64,000 bases of DNA, taken from NCBI GenBank assembly GCA_963801475.1, contig CAWDEX010000001.1, positions 1,240,001 through 1,304,000 of the forward strand, written 5' to 3'. Position 1 is the first letter of the stretch, and every line of letters begins with the position of its first letter. Below are positions 50,602 through 59,912 of the stretch, in pieces. The translations under genes and the position numbers were made by a program. The stretch comes from DAOMFB01 sp963801475. Its GTDB lineage: Bacteria; Acidobacteriota; Thermoanaerobaculia; UBA5066. Below the pieces are notes generated by a model, which searched no databases, had not been told where the DNA came from, and worked only from the letters and a program-made list of their open reading frames with translations.

Positions 50602-50887
50602 CGGAAGGCTCCTCTCGTGGGACGGTCGATAGACTCCCTCATCCGGTCCGCGACCGCAATGCCGAAGGTCGTGCGAGCCGACCTCGTACCCCATGGGTAC
50701 AAGGGGAATTGCCGAGTAGACTCAGTCTCAGGGTGGGGCTCCCGATGACGCGCAAAGCCGGTGAACGGCGTGATCCTTACGTAATCAACTCAGCGCTTGG
50801 CGTGGATCAGGAGAGGAACGCGACAGGAACCGGGACGTTCCGCGGCCGGCGGCGGCGGGGGCTCCCCGGACAAAAGGCCGATTCGAG
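50602..50887. other. 286-bp divergent intergenic region with two small palindromes
   Basis: Between the aminotransferase (minus) and the kinase array (plus). It contains GTACCC-CAT-GGGTAC (50686-50700) and AGACT-C-AGTCT (50718-50728), possible binding sites, and a relatively AT-rich patch around CTTACGTAATCAAC (50774-50787). No convincing gene is seen in it; a 60-codon frame at 50709-50891 lacks a ribosome-binding site and overlaps the kinase start. Confidence 0.4.
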
Positions 50888-53476
50888 ATGACGCTGGCGT
50901 CCGGCACGAAGCTCGGCCCGTACGAGATCGTCTCGCCTCTGGGAGCCGGCGGGATGGGCGAGGTCTACCGGGCGCGCGACGAAAGGCTGAAGCGCGACGT
51001 CGCCATCAAGGTCCTGCCCGCCTCGTACTCGCAGGACGCGGACCGTCTGCGTCGCTTCGAGCAGGAGGCGCAGGCCGCGGGCGCGCTGAACCACCCCAAC
51101 ATCACGGCGGTCTACGACCTCGGCACGCACGGCGGCTCGCCCTACATCGTGACGGAGCTGCTCGAAGGCGAGACGCTGCGTTCGCGGATGGCGGGCGGCG
51201 CCCTCGCCGTCCGCAAGGCGATCGACTACGCCGTGCAGATCGCGCGCGGCCTCGCCGCCGCGCACGAGAAAGGGATCATTCACCGGGATCTGAAGCCCGA
51301 GAACCTGTTCGTCACGAAGGACGGGCGCGTGAAGATCCTCGACTTCGGGCTCGCGAAGCTCACGCAGGTCGAACGCGCGGGCGGTCCGCAGACGAACCTG
51401 CCGACGGCGACGGCCGGCACCGAGGCCGGCGTCGTGATGGGGACGCTTGGGTACATGTCGCCCGAGCAGGTGAAGGGTCAACCCACCGACCAGCGGTCGG
51501 ACCTCTTCTCGTTCGGCGCGATCCTTTACGAAATGCTGTCGGGGAATCGTGCGTTCCACCGCGACTCGGCGGCCGAGACGATCTCGGCGATCCTGCGCGA
51601 GGAGCCGCCGGACCTCTCCACGACGAATCGGAACGTCCAGCCCGGGCTCGAGAGGATCGTCCGGCACTGCCTCGAGAAGAATCCGGAGGAGCGCTTCTAC
51701 TCGGCCCGCGACCTCGCGTTCGACCTCGAGGCGCTTTCCGGGCTCTCGGGCGCGGGCGACGCGGCGGCCAAGACCCCGGGCGTCCGAAGCAGGCCGTCCC
51801 GGCGCCTGCTCGCCGGTGCGGTCGCCGTCGCGGCCCTCGTCGGCGCCGTCGTCGCGTACGTCGCCACCCGACGGACCGGCAGCAATGCGCCTCCCTCCTT
51901 CCGCCAACTCACCTTCCGGCGCGGCGTCATCTGGTATGCGCGCTTCGGGTCGGACGCCCGTTCGGTCCTCTTCTCCGCCGCGTGGGACGGAGGCCCCACA
52001 GTGGTGTATTTCGGGCGGTCCGACGGGCAAGACTCGCGCCCGTTCGGGCTGACCGGGGCGGACGTGCTCTCCGTCGCGACGTCGGGCGACATGGCCGTCG
52101 GACTCGGCGCGAGATTCTCCGGAGCGTTTACGCGCCTCGGGACGCTCGCACGGACGGCCTCGACGGGCGGCGGAGCCCCTCGCGAGATCCTCGAGGACGT
52201 GGAGTTCGCGGATTTCGCGCCGGACGGCCGGGATCTCGCGGTCGTGCACCGGGTCTCGGGGCGACGGCGGCTCGAGTACCCCGTCGGCAAGACTCTCCTG
52301 GAAACGACGGGCTGGATCGGCAACCCGCGCTTCTCGCCGCGCGGAGACCGCATCGCCTTCCTGGACCACCCGGTCGGAAACGACGACGGGGGCGCCGTCG
52401 CCGTCGTCGATCTCGCGGGAAGGAAGACGACGCTGACGCCGGTCTTCGCGAGCGCCGACGGGATGGCGTGGTCGCCTGACGGCTCGGAGATCTGGTTCAC
52501 GGCGGCCGAGACGGGTGGCAACCGCGTGCTCCGTGCCGTGACGCCGGCCGGGCGGCGCCGGGTCCTTCTCACGGGAGCGGGCGCATTGACGCTGCATGAC
52601 GTGGCCCGCGACGGTCGCGTCCTGATGACACACGATCTCATCCGGGTGGGAGTCGTCGTGCGCGGGCCGGCGGACCCCGTCGAACGCGACCTCTCGTGGT
52701 TCGATTGGAGCCTCCTGACCTGCCCGTCCGAGGACGGCCGGTCCGTGCTCTTCAGCGAATCCGGCGAGGGCGGTGGCCCGGGCTACTCGGTCTTCCTCAG
52801 GGGCACGGACGGATCCCCGGCCGTCCGCCTTGGGGAGGGCGAGGCGCTCTCACTCTCTCCGGACGGAAAGCGCGTCCTCGCGATCCTCCACCCGACGGCC
52901 GACCAGCAGCTCGCGATCTACCCGACCGGTCCCGGGGAGCCGAAGGTGCTGTCGCCGGGGAATCTCCGGGTTCAGGGGGCGACGTGGCTGGCCGACAACC
53001 GCCGCATCCTGATGACGGCGGCCGAGCCGGGGCACGATGCCCGCGTGTATCTCGTCGACTCCGAAGGCGGGGCGCCGAAACCGCTGACGCCCGAGGGGCA
53101 CAGGGCGCCGCTCGGCGTTGGCCTGATCGACAAACGGCGATTCCTCACGATCGACGCGGCGCGTAAGACCTTCATCTGGTCGCTCGACGGCGGTGATCCC
53201 GTCCCCGCGCCGGGGATCCTGCCGGACGACATCGTTCTGGGCCGGGCCGAGAAGGACGGGACGATCTGGGTGAGGCGGGGAAGGGGTCTCCCCGCCCGGA
53301 TCTCTCGCCTCGACCTTGCGAACGGCAACGCGGAGCCTTTCAAGGAGCTCGTCCCCGCCGACCCGACGGGCATCGTGGACATCATCGGCTCGCGCGTCAC
53401 GCGCGACGGCCGGACCGTGGCGTTCTCGTACGGTCGGAAGCTGTCCGACCTCTACGTCGTCGAGGGGCTGCGATGA
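50888..53476 (+). CDS. Transmembrane Ser/Thr protein kinase with TolB/PD40-like propeller (array member 1)
   Basis: 862 residues. Kinase domain: MTLASGTKLGPYEIVSPLGAGGMGEVY (glycine loop about 19-25), Lys41, HRDLKPEN (about 134-141), DFGLAKL and GYMSPEQ. A membrane segment lies near 305-326 (LLAGAVAVAALVGAVVAYVA). The outer ~530 residues hold WD40-like/PD40 blades (for example NPRFSPRGDRIAFLD, GMAWSPDGSEIWFTAA). The first of three kinases in a coupled operon; it overlaps the next gene by 4 bp (ATGA). Confidence 0.93.
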   Translation: MTLASGTKLGPYEIVSPLGAGGMGEVYRARDERLKRDVAIKVLPASYSQDADRLRRFEQEAQAAGALNHPNITAVYDLGTHGGSPYIVTELLEGETLRSRMAGGALAVRKAIDYAVQIARGLAAAHEKGIIHRDLKPENLFVTKDGRVKILDFGLAKLTQVERAGGPQTNLPTATAGTEAGVVMGTLGYMSPEQVKGQPTDQRSDLFSFGAILYEMLSGNRAFHRDSAAETISAILREEPPDLSTTNRNVQPGLERIVRHCLEKNPEERFYSARDLAFDLEALSGLSGAGDAAAKTPGVRSRPSRRLLAGAVAVAALVGAVVAYVATRRTGSNAPPSFRQLTFRRGVIWYARFGSDARSVLFSAAWDGGPTVVYFGRSDGQDSRPFGLTGADVLSVATSGDMAVGLGARFSGAFTRLGTLARTASTGGGAPREILEDVEFADFAPDGRDLAVVHRVSGRRRLEYPVGKTLLETTGWIGNPRFSPRGDRIAFLDHPVGNDDGGAVAVVDLAGRKTTLTPVFASADGMAWSPDGSEIWFTAAETGGNRVLRAVTPAGRRRVLLTGAGALTLHDVARDGRVLMTHDLIRVGVVVRGPADPVERDLSWFDWSLLTCPSEDGRSVLFSESGEGGGPGYSVFLRGTDGSPAVRLGEGEALSLSPDGKRVLAILHPTADQQLAIYPTGPGEPKVLSPGNLRVQGATWLADNRRILMTAAEPGHDARVYLVDSEGGAPKPLTPEGHRAPLGVGLIDKRRFLTIDAARKTFIWSLDGGDPVPAPGILPDDIVLGRAEKDGTIWVRRGRGLPARISRLDLANGNAEPFKELVPADPTGIVDIIGSRVTRDGRTVAFSYGRKLSDLYVVEGLR

Positions 53477-56151
53477 CGCTCGCGGTCGGCGCAAAGCTGG
53501 GCCCGTACGAGATTCAGAGCCCGCTCGGCGCGGGGGGAATGGGGGAGGTGTACCGGGCGAAAGACACGCGGCTCGGAAGAGACGTCGCGATCAAGGTCCT
53601 GCCGGAAGAGTTCTTCGAGGACAAGGACCGCGTTGCCCGCTTCGAGAGAGAGGCGAAGTCGCTCGCCGCGGTGAGCCACCCGCACATCGCCGCCCTTTTC
53701 TCCTTCGAGGAGACCTCCGGGCGGCACCTTCTGGTCATGGAGGTGGTCGAGGGCCAGACGCTGGCGGACCGGCTGCTCAAAGGGCCGCTCCCTCCCGATC
53801 AGGTCCTGAGGACCGGCATCGAGATAGCTTCGGCGCTGGATGCGGCTCATCGGGCGGGGATCGTCCACAGGGACCTGAAGCCAGCGAACGTCATGCTGAC
53901 GAGATCGGGCGTCAAGCTTCTCGACTTCGGGCTGGCGAAGGCGCTCGGTCCGGAGGGGCCGGTCGAGAGCCTCACGTCCGCCCCAACGACCGCCCGGGAC
54001 GTCACGCGCGAGGGGGCGATCTTCGGGACCCTTTCTTACATGGCGCCGGAGCAACTCGAAGGAAAGGGAGCCGACAGGCGAACGGACATCTTCGCGTTCG
54101 GCGCCGTGCTCTACGAGATGGCAACGGGCAAGAAGGCATTTTCCGGTTCGAGTCAGGCGTCTCTGATCGCCGCGATCATGTCGTCGCAGCCGCCGCCGAT
54201 CCGGTCGGTTCAGCCGGTGGCTCCGCCTCTGCTCGACGGCCTCGTCCGCCGCTGCCTCGCGCGTGACCCGGAGGAACGGTGGCAGTCGGCGGCGGACGTC
54301 GCGGCGGCGCTTCGCTGGATCGAGGAAGAGGACGACGGGAAACCGGACCCGGGGGCTCCCGGACGGTTACGCCGCCGTGAAGCGCTGGCCTGGGGCGCCG
54401 CCGGCGCCCTTCTCCTGCTCGCGTTCTTCATGGCCTGGCGCGGCAGAGGCCCGGCGCCGCCCTCGGGGAGGTCGACCCGGTTCCACGTCGACTTTCCCTC
54501 GAGCGCGTCCTTCTTCCTGTCGCCAGGGATGGGCGCGCTGGCCGTATCGCCGGACGGAGGCCGGATCGTCTTCGTGGCCGGCTCGACGGGGAAGTCGAGG
54601 TTTCAGCTCTGGATTCGATATCTGGACCAGCTCGAGGCGATCCCTCTGCCCGGAACCGAGGGAGCCATCTCCCCGTTCTGGTCGCCTGACGGCAGCCACG
54701 TCGCCTTCTTCGCAGGTAGCAAGTTGAGGAAGGTCGCGATCTCGGGTGGGCCGCCACAGGTCATCTGCGACACCACCTTTGGCAGCGCCGGGACCTGGAG
54801 TCCGGGAGGATTCATCCTCTTCAACGAGAGTTCCGGAGGGCGCGCCGGGATCTTCCGCGTCCCGGAGGACGGAGGGAATCCTGTCCTCGTGACGAAGCCC
54901 GCCGATCCCTCCGGCCCGTCCTCTCAGGGATTCCCCGAGCTTCTCCCCGACGGCCGCCGCTTCCTCTTCCTCAACAACGCCTACAACATCGGAATCGACG
55001 GAGCGAGGGGAATCGTCTCTGTCGGTAGGATCGATTCGGGAGAGGTGCATCCGCTCTTCGAGGCCGACAGCAGGGTCGAGTACGTTCGGCCCGGGTACCT
55101 CCTCTTCGTGCGCGAAGGCGTGCTCCTGGCCCGGCCGTTCGACGCCGATCGGCTGGCCCTTACCGGAGAAGCGGTCCCGGTCGCCTCGGGGATCGGGTAC
55201 TTCCGCCAGACAGGTGCCGGGGTCTTCTCGGCCTCCGCGACCGGCAACGTCCTCGTCTACCAGCCTCGCCCCTTCGACTCGCGGCTCGTATGGCTCGACC
55301 GGGAGGGACGCACAATTTCCACCCTGGGCGGCGCTGCCGCGTTCAACGCCATGCCGCGCGTTTCGCCGGATGGCCGTCGTGTCGCCGCGGCGGTGGGCGA
55401 CCCGAGAACGGGGGCCCGGGACGTCTGGATCTACGACGTCACGAGCGGACTCCCCACGCGGCTGACCTTCGGCCATCGGGACGCCGTCTACCCGATCTGG
55501 TCTCCAGATGGCTCCCGGATCGCCTTCGGGTCAGCCCGAAAGGGAAGCCCCGACATCTACGTGCGCGACCTCGCGAGCGGCCTCGAGACCGCGGTCCTGG
55601 AGCTGCCGGGAGTGCAGCTCCCCAATGACTGGTCGCCCGACGGCAGTCGAATCCTCTACCGTGACTTTCTTCCGGCGCGCGAACCGCCGAACAAGATCGG
55701 GATTCACAACCTGAGCGGGTCTTCGAGCCCGGAAGCGCCTCCGGGCACGCCTCGTGGTGAGTACGACGCCCGCTACTCGCCCGACGGCCGCTTTCTGTCG
55801 CTGGTCTCGGAGGAGTCGGGCGAACCCGAGGTCTATGTCGTGCCGATCGGCGATCGCGGAGAGCGGCGCCGCGTCTCGGCGGCCGGCGGAAGTCGGGCTC
55901 GATGGCGCCGAGACGGCCGCGAGCTCTACTTCCTGTCCGCGGACGACCGGCTCATGGCCGTCGCGGTCTCCTCCGGAGCCGCGGGGCTCGAGTTCGGCCA
56001 GCCGCGGGTCCTCTTCGCGGCCGGACCGTCGGCCATCGACTTCGACGTCGGGCCGGAGGCCGGGCGATTCCTATTCCAGATCAGCGCCGAGAGCGGAAGG
56101 CAGCCGCAGCTCGTGGTGAACCTGAACTGGACGTCGGTGCTCCCGAAATGA
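53473..56151 (+). CDS. Transmembrane Ser/Thr protein kinase with TolB/PD40-like propeller (array member 2)
   Basis: 892 residues. The N-terminus MTLAVGAKLGPYEIQSPLGAGGMGEVYRAKDTRLGRDVAIKVLP is nearly the same as its neighbours. HRDLKPAN, DFGLAKAL and SYMAPEQLEG are intact. One membrane segment (about 300-318, WGAAGALLLLAFFMAWRG) is followed by PD40 blades such as PFWSPDGSHVAFFAG, YPIWSPDGSRIAFGSA and DARYSPDGRFLSLVS. The substrate and signal are unknown. The next kinase overlaps its stop by 4 bp (ATGA). Confidence 0.93.
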   Translation: MTLAVGAKLGPYEIQSPLGAGGMGEVYRAKDTRLGRDVAIKVLPEEFFEDKDRVARFEREAKSLAAVSHPHIAALFSFEETSGRHLLVMEVVEGQTLADRLLKGPLPPDQVLRTGIEIASALDAAHRAGIVHRDLKPANVMLTRSGVKLLDFGLAKALGPEGPVESLTSAPTTARDVTREGAIFGTLSYMAPEQLEGKGADRRTDIFAFGAVLYEMATGKKAFSGSSQASLIAAIMSSQPPPIRSVQPVAPPLLDGLVRRCLARDPEERWQSAADVAAALRWIEEEDDGKPDPGAPGRLRRREALAWGAAGALLLLAFFMAWRGRGPAPPSGRSTRFHVDFPSSASFFLSPGMGALAVSPDGGRIVFVAGSTGKSRFQLWIRYLDQLEAIPLPGTEGAISPFWSPDGSHVAFFAGSKLRKVAISGGPPQVICDTTFGSAGTWSPGGFILFNESSGGRAGIFRVPEDGGNPVLVTKPADPSGPSSQGFPELLPDGRRFLFLNNAYNIGIDGARGIVSVGRIDSGEVHPLFEADSRVEYVRPGYLLFVREGVLLARPFDADRLALTGEAVPVASGIGYFRQTGAGVFSASATGNVLVYQPRPFDSRLVWLDREGRTISTLGGAAAFNAMPRVSPDGRRVAAAVGDPRTGARDVWIYDVTSGLPTRLTFGHRDAVYPIWSPDGSRIAFGSARKGSPDIYVRDLASGLETAVLELPGVQLPNDWSPDGSRILYRDFLPAREPPNKIGIHNLSGSSSPEAPPGTPRGEYDARYSPDGRFLSLVSEESGEPEVYVVPIGDRGERRRVSAAGGSRARWRRDGRELYFLSADDRLMAVAVSSGAAGLEFGQPRVLFAAGPSAIDFDVGPEAGRFLFQISAESGRQPQLVVNLNWTSVLPK

Positions 56152-58181
56152 CTCTCTCCACCGGCGCCCGCCTCGGCCCGTACGAGGTCCTCGCCCCCCT
56201 CGGCGCGGGCGGGATGGGGGAGGTCTACCGGGCGAAGGACACGAAGCTCGGACGCGACGTCGCCGTCAAGGTGCTGCCGGAGGAGTTCTTCGAGGACACG
56301 GACCGCGTGGCCCGCTTCGAACGTGAAGCGAGGTCACTGGCGGCGCTGAACCATCCGGGCATTGCGGCAATCTATTCGTTCGAAGAGGTCCCCGGGTCTT
56401 CGTCCTCCGCGTCCCGCCACCTCCTCGTCATGGAGCTCGTCGAAGGGGAGGACCTCGCGCAGAAACTGCTCTCGGGCCCTCTGCCTTTCGAGGAGCTTTC
56501 TTCGCTCGCCTGCCAGATTGCCGACGCGCTGCGGGCGGCGCACGAGAAGGGGATCGTCCACCGGGACCTGAAACCGGCAAACGTCAAGGTGACGGGCGAC
56601 GGGCGCGTGAAGCTCCTGGACTTCGGCCTGGCGAAGGTCGTCGCGAACGACCCGGCGAGTGCCGACACGCGGGTCGCCACGGCCACGGCCTCGCCGACCC
56701 TGGCGGGCGCGGTCCTGGGAACGCCGGCGTACATGAGCCCGGAGCAGGCGCGTGGCGAGGCCGTGGATGCCCGCACGGACGTCTGGGCTTTCGGTTGCCT
56801 GATGTACGAGGCGGTATCCGGGCGCTCACCGTTCTTCCGTCCGAGCACGGCCGAGACGCTCGGCGCGCTCTTCGGCGCGGCTCCTCCCTTCGACGAGCGA
56901 CGATGGGCCGGCGCGCCTGCGGCGTTGCGCGCGCTCGTGGCCCGCTGTCTCGAGAAGGAACCCGCCCGGCGCCCCGCCTCCGGCCGGGAGCTCGCCGCAG
57001 CCCTCGCCGCCGTCCCGCGGGCGCCGTCCCGTCCGAGATGGCTCGTCCCGGTCGCGGTCGTTGGCATCGCCGTCGCAGCCCTCGTGGCGCTGTCGATCGC
57101 CCGGCCTCGTTCGAAGCCGCGCCCGGCGGGCCCCCTCGAAGAACCCCGGCTCGCGGCCGCTCCGTCTTCGCCGTCCTCGACCTCGTCCGCGTTCGAGATC
57201 TACCAGTGGGCGCGGGCGGCGTATCAGGCCAATACGAAGGCGGACAACAGCCGGGCGATCGCCCTCTACGAGGAGGCCCTCCGCGTCGACCCGAAATACG
57301 CTCCCGCGTGGGCGGGTCTGGCGTTCGCGTGCGCGCGCTACAGCTTCCAGTACTTCGACGCAGATCCGGCATGGGCCGGCCGAGCGGAGGAGGCGGCGGC
57401 ACGGGCCCTCGAGCTGGGGCCTTACCTCGCCGAGGCCCATCAGGCCCGTGCGCAGGTGCTCTCGTCGCAACACCAGAACTTCGACTTCCGAAGGGCGCTC
57501 CCGGAGGCGCGGCGCGCGCTCGAGCTCTCCCCGAACCTCGACGTGGCGCACTACTGGATGGGGGTGGGCTATGGCCTTCACCTCGGTCTTTTCGAGGAAG
57601 GCGTCCGTGCGCTCGAACGCGCGTCCGAGCTCAACCCGAAGTGGGCCGCGCCCGTCGCGTCGATGGGCTGGATCCGGCTTCAGCAGGGCCGTTTCGAGGA
57701 CGCGCTCGCCCTCTGCCGGAAGGCCGTCGCGATGGCTCCGGGTTTCAGCGTGGCGTACGTGACGGCGGCCGACGCTCTTCTTCGACTGGGGCGGGATGTG
57801 GACGCGGACGCCGAGATCTCCCGGGCGCTGGAGAGGGAGCCTCGAAACACCTGGGCGCTCAGTCTTCGGGCCGTTCTGGCGGCGCGGCGAGGGGAACGGA
57901 CGAAAGCGGACGGGCTCATCGAGAAGGCGGCCGGTCTCTACGACGACCATCACGTCCAGTACAACGCGGCGCTGGTGGCCGCGGCACGGAAGGATGCCGC
58001 CGAGGCGCTGGTCCGGCTTCGAAAGGTCACGGCAGGGAACTTCAACCCCTATCCCTGGTTCGCTCGCGACCCGCTTCTCGAGCCCGTCCGGGGCGACGCC
58101 GGGGTCCGTGCCTTCCTCGAGGAATCGAAGCGGACGTTCGACGCCGACCGGCGGGCCTACGCGTCCGCCGCGTCCAACTGA
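56148..58181 (+). CDS. Transmembrane Ser/Thr protein kinase with TPR domain (array member 3)
   Basis: 677 residues. The kinase domain is very like that of array member 2 (VLPEEFFED-DRVARFEREA shared), with GAGGMGEVY, Lys41, HRDLKPAN and DFGLAKVV. A membrane segment lies at about 302-320 (LVPVAVVGIAVAALVALSIA). The C-terminal part is a TPR solenoid instead of a propeller (AIALYEEALRVDPKYAPAWAGL; GVRALERASELNPKWAAPVAS). It ends the array; fhs follows after 102 bp. Confidence 0.93.
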   Translation: MTLSTGARLGPYEVLAPLGAGGMGEVYRAKDTKLGRDVAVKVLPEEFFEDTDRVARFEREARSLAALNHPGIAAIYSFEEVPGSSSSASRHLLVMELVEGEDLAQKLLSGPLPFEELSSLACQIADALRAAHEKGIVHRDLKPANVKVTGDGRVKLLDFGLAKVVANDPASADTRVATATASPTLAGAVLGTPAYMSPEQARGEAVDARTDVWAFGCLMYEAVSGRSPFFRPSTAETLGALFGAAPPFDERRWAGAPAALRALVARCLEKEPARRPASGRELAAALAAVPRAPSRPRWLVPVAVVGIAVAALVALSIARPRSKPRPAGPLEEPRLAAAPSSPSSTSSAFEIYQWARAAYQANTKADNSRAIALYEEALRVDPKYAPAWAGLAFACARYSFQYFDADPAWAGRAEEAAARALELGPYLAEAHQARAQVLSSQHQNFDFRRALPEARRALELSPNLDVAHYWMGVGYGLHLGLFEEGVRALERASELNPKWAAPVASMGWIRLQQGRFEDALALCRKAVAMAPGFSVAYVTAADALLRLGRDVDADAEISRALEREPRNTWALSLRAVLAARRGERTKADGLIEKAAGLYDDHHVQYNAALVAAARKDAAEALVRLRKVTAGNFNPYPWFARDPLLEPVRGDAGVRAFLEESKRTFDADRRAYASAASN

Positions 58182-58283
58182 GCCCCGGGACCGTTCTTTC
58201 GGGGGTTACGGTTCTCTCCTGATGCGTTCGCCCCATTAAAGCGGCGGGCTCGGGGGGCCATCTTTTCGATGGGAGGTTCAGAG

Positions 58284-59912
58284 ATGCGCCCGATCGTCGA
58301 CGTGGCCGCCTCCCTCGGCATCCCGCATCACCAGCTCACACTTTACGGGGACGACAAGGCGAAGGTGTCGCTAGCGGCCTGCGACTCGGGCCGGGCGCCG
58401 GGCAAGCTGATCCTGGTCTCGGCGATCACACCGACAGACGCCGGCGAGGGGAAGACGACGATCTCCATCGGCCTCGCCCAGGGACTGACGCGCATCGGTA
58501 AGAGGGCCTGTCTCGCCCTTCGCGAGCCGTCGCTCGGCCCCACGTTCGGGATGAAGGGGGGTGCGACCGGCGGGGGCCTTGCCCGGGTCGTCCCGGAAGC
58601 GGACATCAACCTCCACTTCACGGGCGACTTCCACGCGGTCTCGGCGGCCCACAACCTTCTCGCCGCCCTTCTCGACAACCACATCCAGCACGATGACACG
58701 CTCGGGATCGACCCCCGGCGCGTCCTGTGGCGGCGGGTCATCGACATGAACGACCGGTCGCTTCGCCACGTCGTCATCGGCCTTGGCGGCGCCATGGAGG
58801 GCGTGCCCCGCGAGACCGGATTCGACATCACGCCCGCCTCGGAGGTGATGGCGGCCCTCTGCCTCGCGGAGGACGCCGAGGACCTCCGGGCGCGCCTCTC
58901 GCGGATCGTCGTGGCGTTGACCCGCGACAAGAACCCGGTCACGGCGGCGGACCTGAAGGCCGCCGGGGCGATGATGGTCCTCCTCAAGGACGCCCTGAAG
59001 CCGAACCTCGTCCAGGCGCTCGAGGGGGTCCCCGCCTTCGTCCACGGCGGCCCCTTCGCGAACATCGCGCACGGCTGCAACTCGGTCATCGCGACGAAGA
59101 TGGCGATGGCGCACGCCGACTACACCGTGACGGAGGCGGGCTTCGGATTCGACCTCGGGGCCGAGAAGTTCCTCGACATCAAGTGCGTCTCGGCCGGCCT
59201 CGACACGGCGGCGGTCGTCCTCGTCGCGACCGTTCGGGCGTTGAAGCTGCACGGCGGAGCCTCGAAGGACGCCCTGACGGTGCCCGATCTCAAGGCCGTG
59301 GAGCGCGGGCTGTCGAATCTCGAGAAGCACGTCGAGAGCATCCGGACGTTCGGCGAAGGGCCCGTCGTCGCCCTCAACCGGTTCGCGGCCGACACCGAGG
59401 GGGAGATTGCCGTCGTCCGTTCCGAATGCGAGAGGCTGAAGGTCCCCTTCGCCGTCGCGGACGTCTTCATGAAAGGGGGAGAAGGCGGGACCGCTCTGGC
59501 CGAGGCCGTCGTCGGCGTCGCTTCGCGCGACCCGGGCCGGTTCCGTCCTCTCTATGACCGGACCGACCCCCCAAAGGTGAAGCTCTCGAAGATCGCACGC
59601 CTGATGTACGGCGCGAAAGACGTGACATGGAGCCACGAGGCGGAGGGCGACCTCGCGCTCGCGAAGAAGTTCGGGTACGAGCTCCTTCCGATCTGCGTGG
59701 CCAAGACCCCGAAGTCGCTCTCGGACGACCCGAAGATCCTCGGGCGCCCGGAGGACTTCGGGATTACCGTGCGCGGCGTCATCCTCGCGGCCGGGGCGGG
59801 CTACCTCGTCCCGATCCTCGGCGACATCCTCCGGATGCCGGGCCTACCGGCGGTTCCCGCCGCCGAGCGGATCGACCTCGTGGACGGGAAAGTCGTCGGG
59901 CTGACCTCCTAG
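58284..59912 (+). CDS. fhs: Formate-tetrahydrofolate ligase
   Basis: Makes 10-formyl-THF from formate, THF and ATP in one-carbon metabolism. The 542-residue protein has LILVSAITPTDAGEGKTTISIGLAQGL (P-loop), LALREPSLGPTFGMKGGATGGG, DINLHFTGDFHAVSAAHNLL, GGPFANIAHGCNS and TEAGFGFDLGAEKFLDIK. The ATG at 58284 is chosen because GGGAGG lies 7 bp upstream; ATG 58269 would add five residues. Its TAG shares CTAG (59909-59912) with the stop of the convergent gene. No other C1 gene is adjacent. Confidence 0.97.
   Translation: MRPIVDVAASLGIPHHQLTLYGDDKAKVSLAACDSGRAPGKLILVSAITPTDAGEGKTTISIGLAQGLTRIGKRACLALREPSLGPTFGMKGGATGGGLARVVPEADINLHFTGDFHAVSAAHNLLAALLDNHIQHDDTLGIDPRRVLWRRVIDMNDRSLRHVVIGLGGAMEGVPRETGFDITPASEVMAALCLAEDAEDLRARLSRIVVALTRDKNPVTAADLKAAGAMMVLLKDALKPNLVQALEGVPAFVHGGPFANIAHGCNSVIATKMAMAHADYTVTEAGFGFDLGAEKFLDIKCVSAGLDTAAVVLVATVRALKLHGGASKDALTVPDLKAVERGLSNLEKHVESIRTFGEGPVVALNRFAADTEGEIAVVRSECERLKVPFAVADVFMKGGEGGTALAEAVVGVASRDPGRFRPLYDRTDPPKVKLSKIARLMYGAKDVTWSHEAEGDLALAKKFGYELLPICVAKTPKSLSDDPKILGRPEDFGITVRGVILAAGAGYLVPILGDILRMPGLPAVPAAERIDLVDGKVVGLTS

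Noticed and set aside
50709..50891. Possible 60-residue protein upstream of the first array kinase
   Set aside because: No ribosome-binding site and overlaps the kinase start; composition not convincing.
58258..58276. CCATC-TTTTC-GATGG hairpin overlapping the fhs ribosome-binding site, as a riboswitch or RNA thermometer
   Set aside because: Only 5 bp of stem, and no match to known folate, ZTP or fourU element layouts that I could see.
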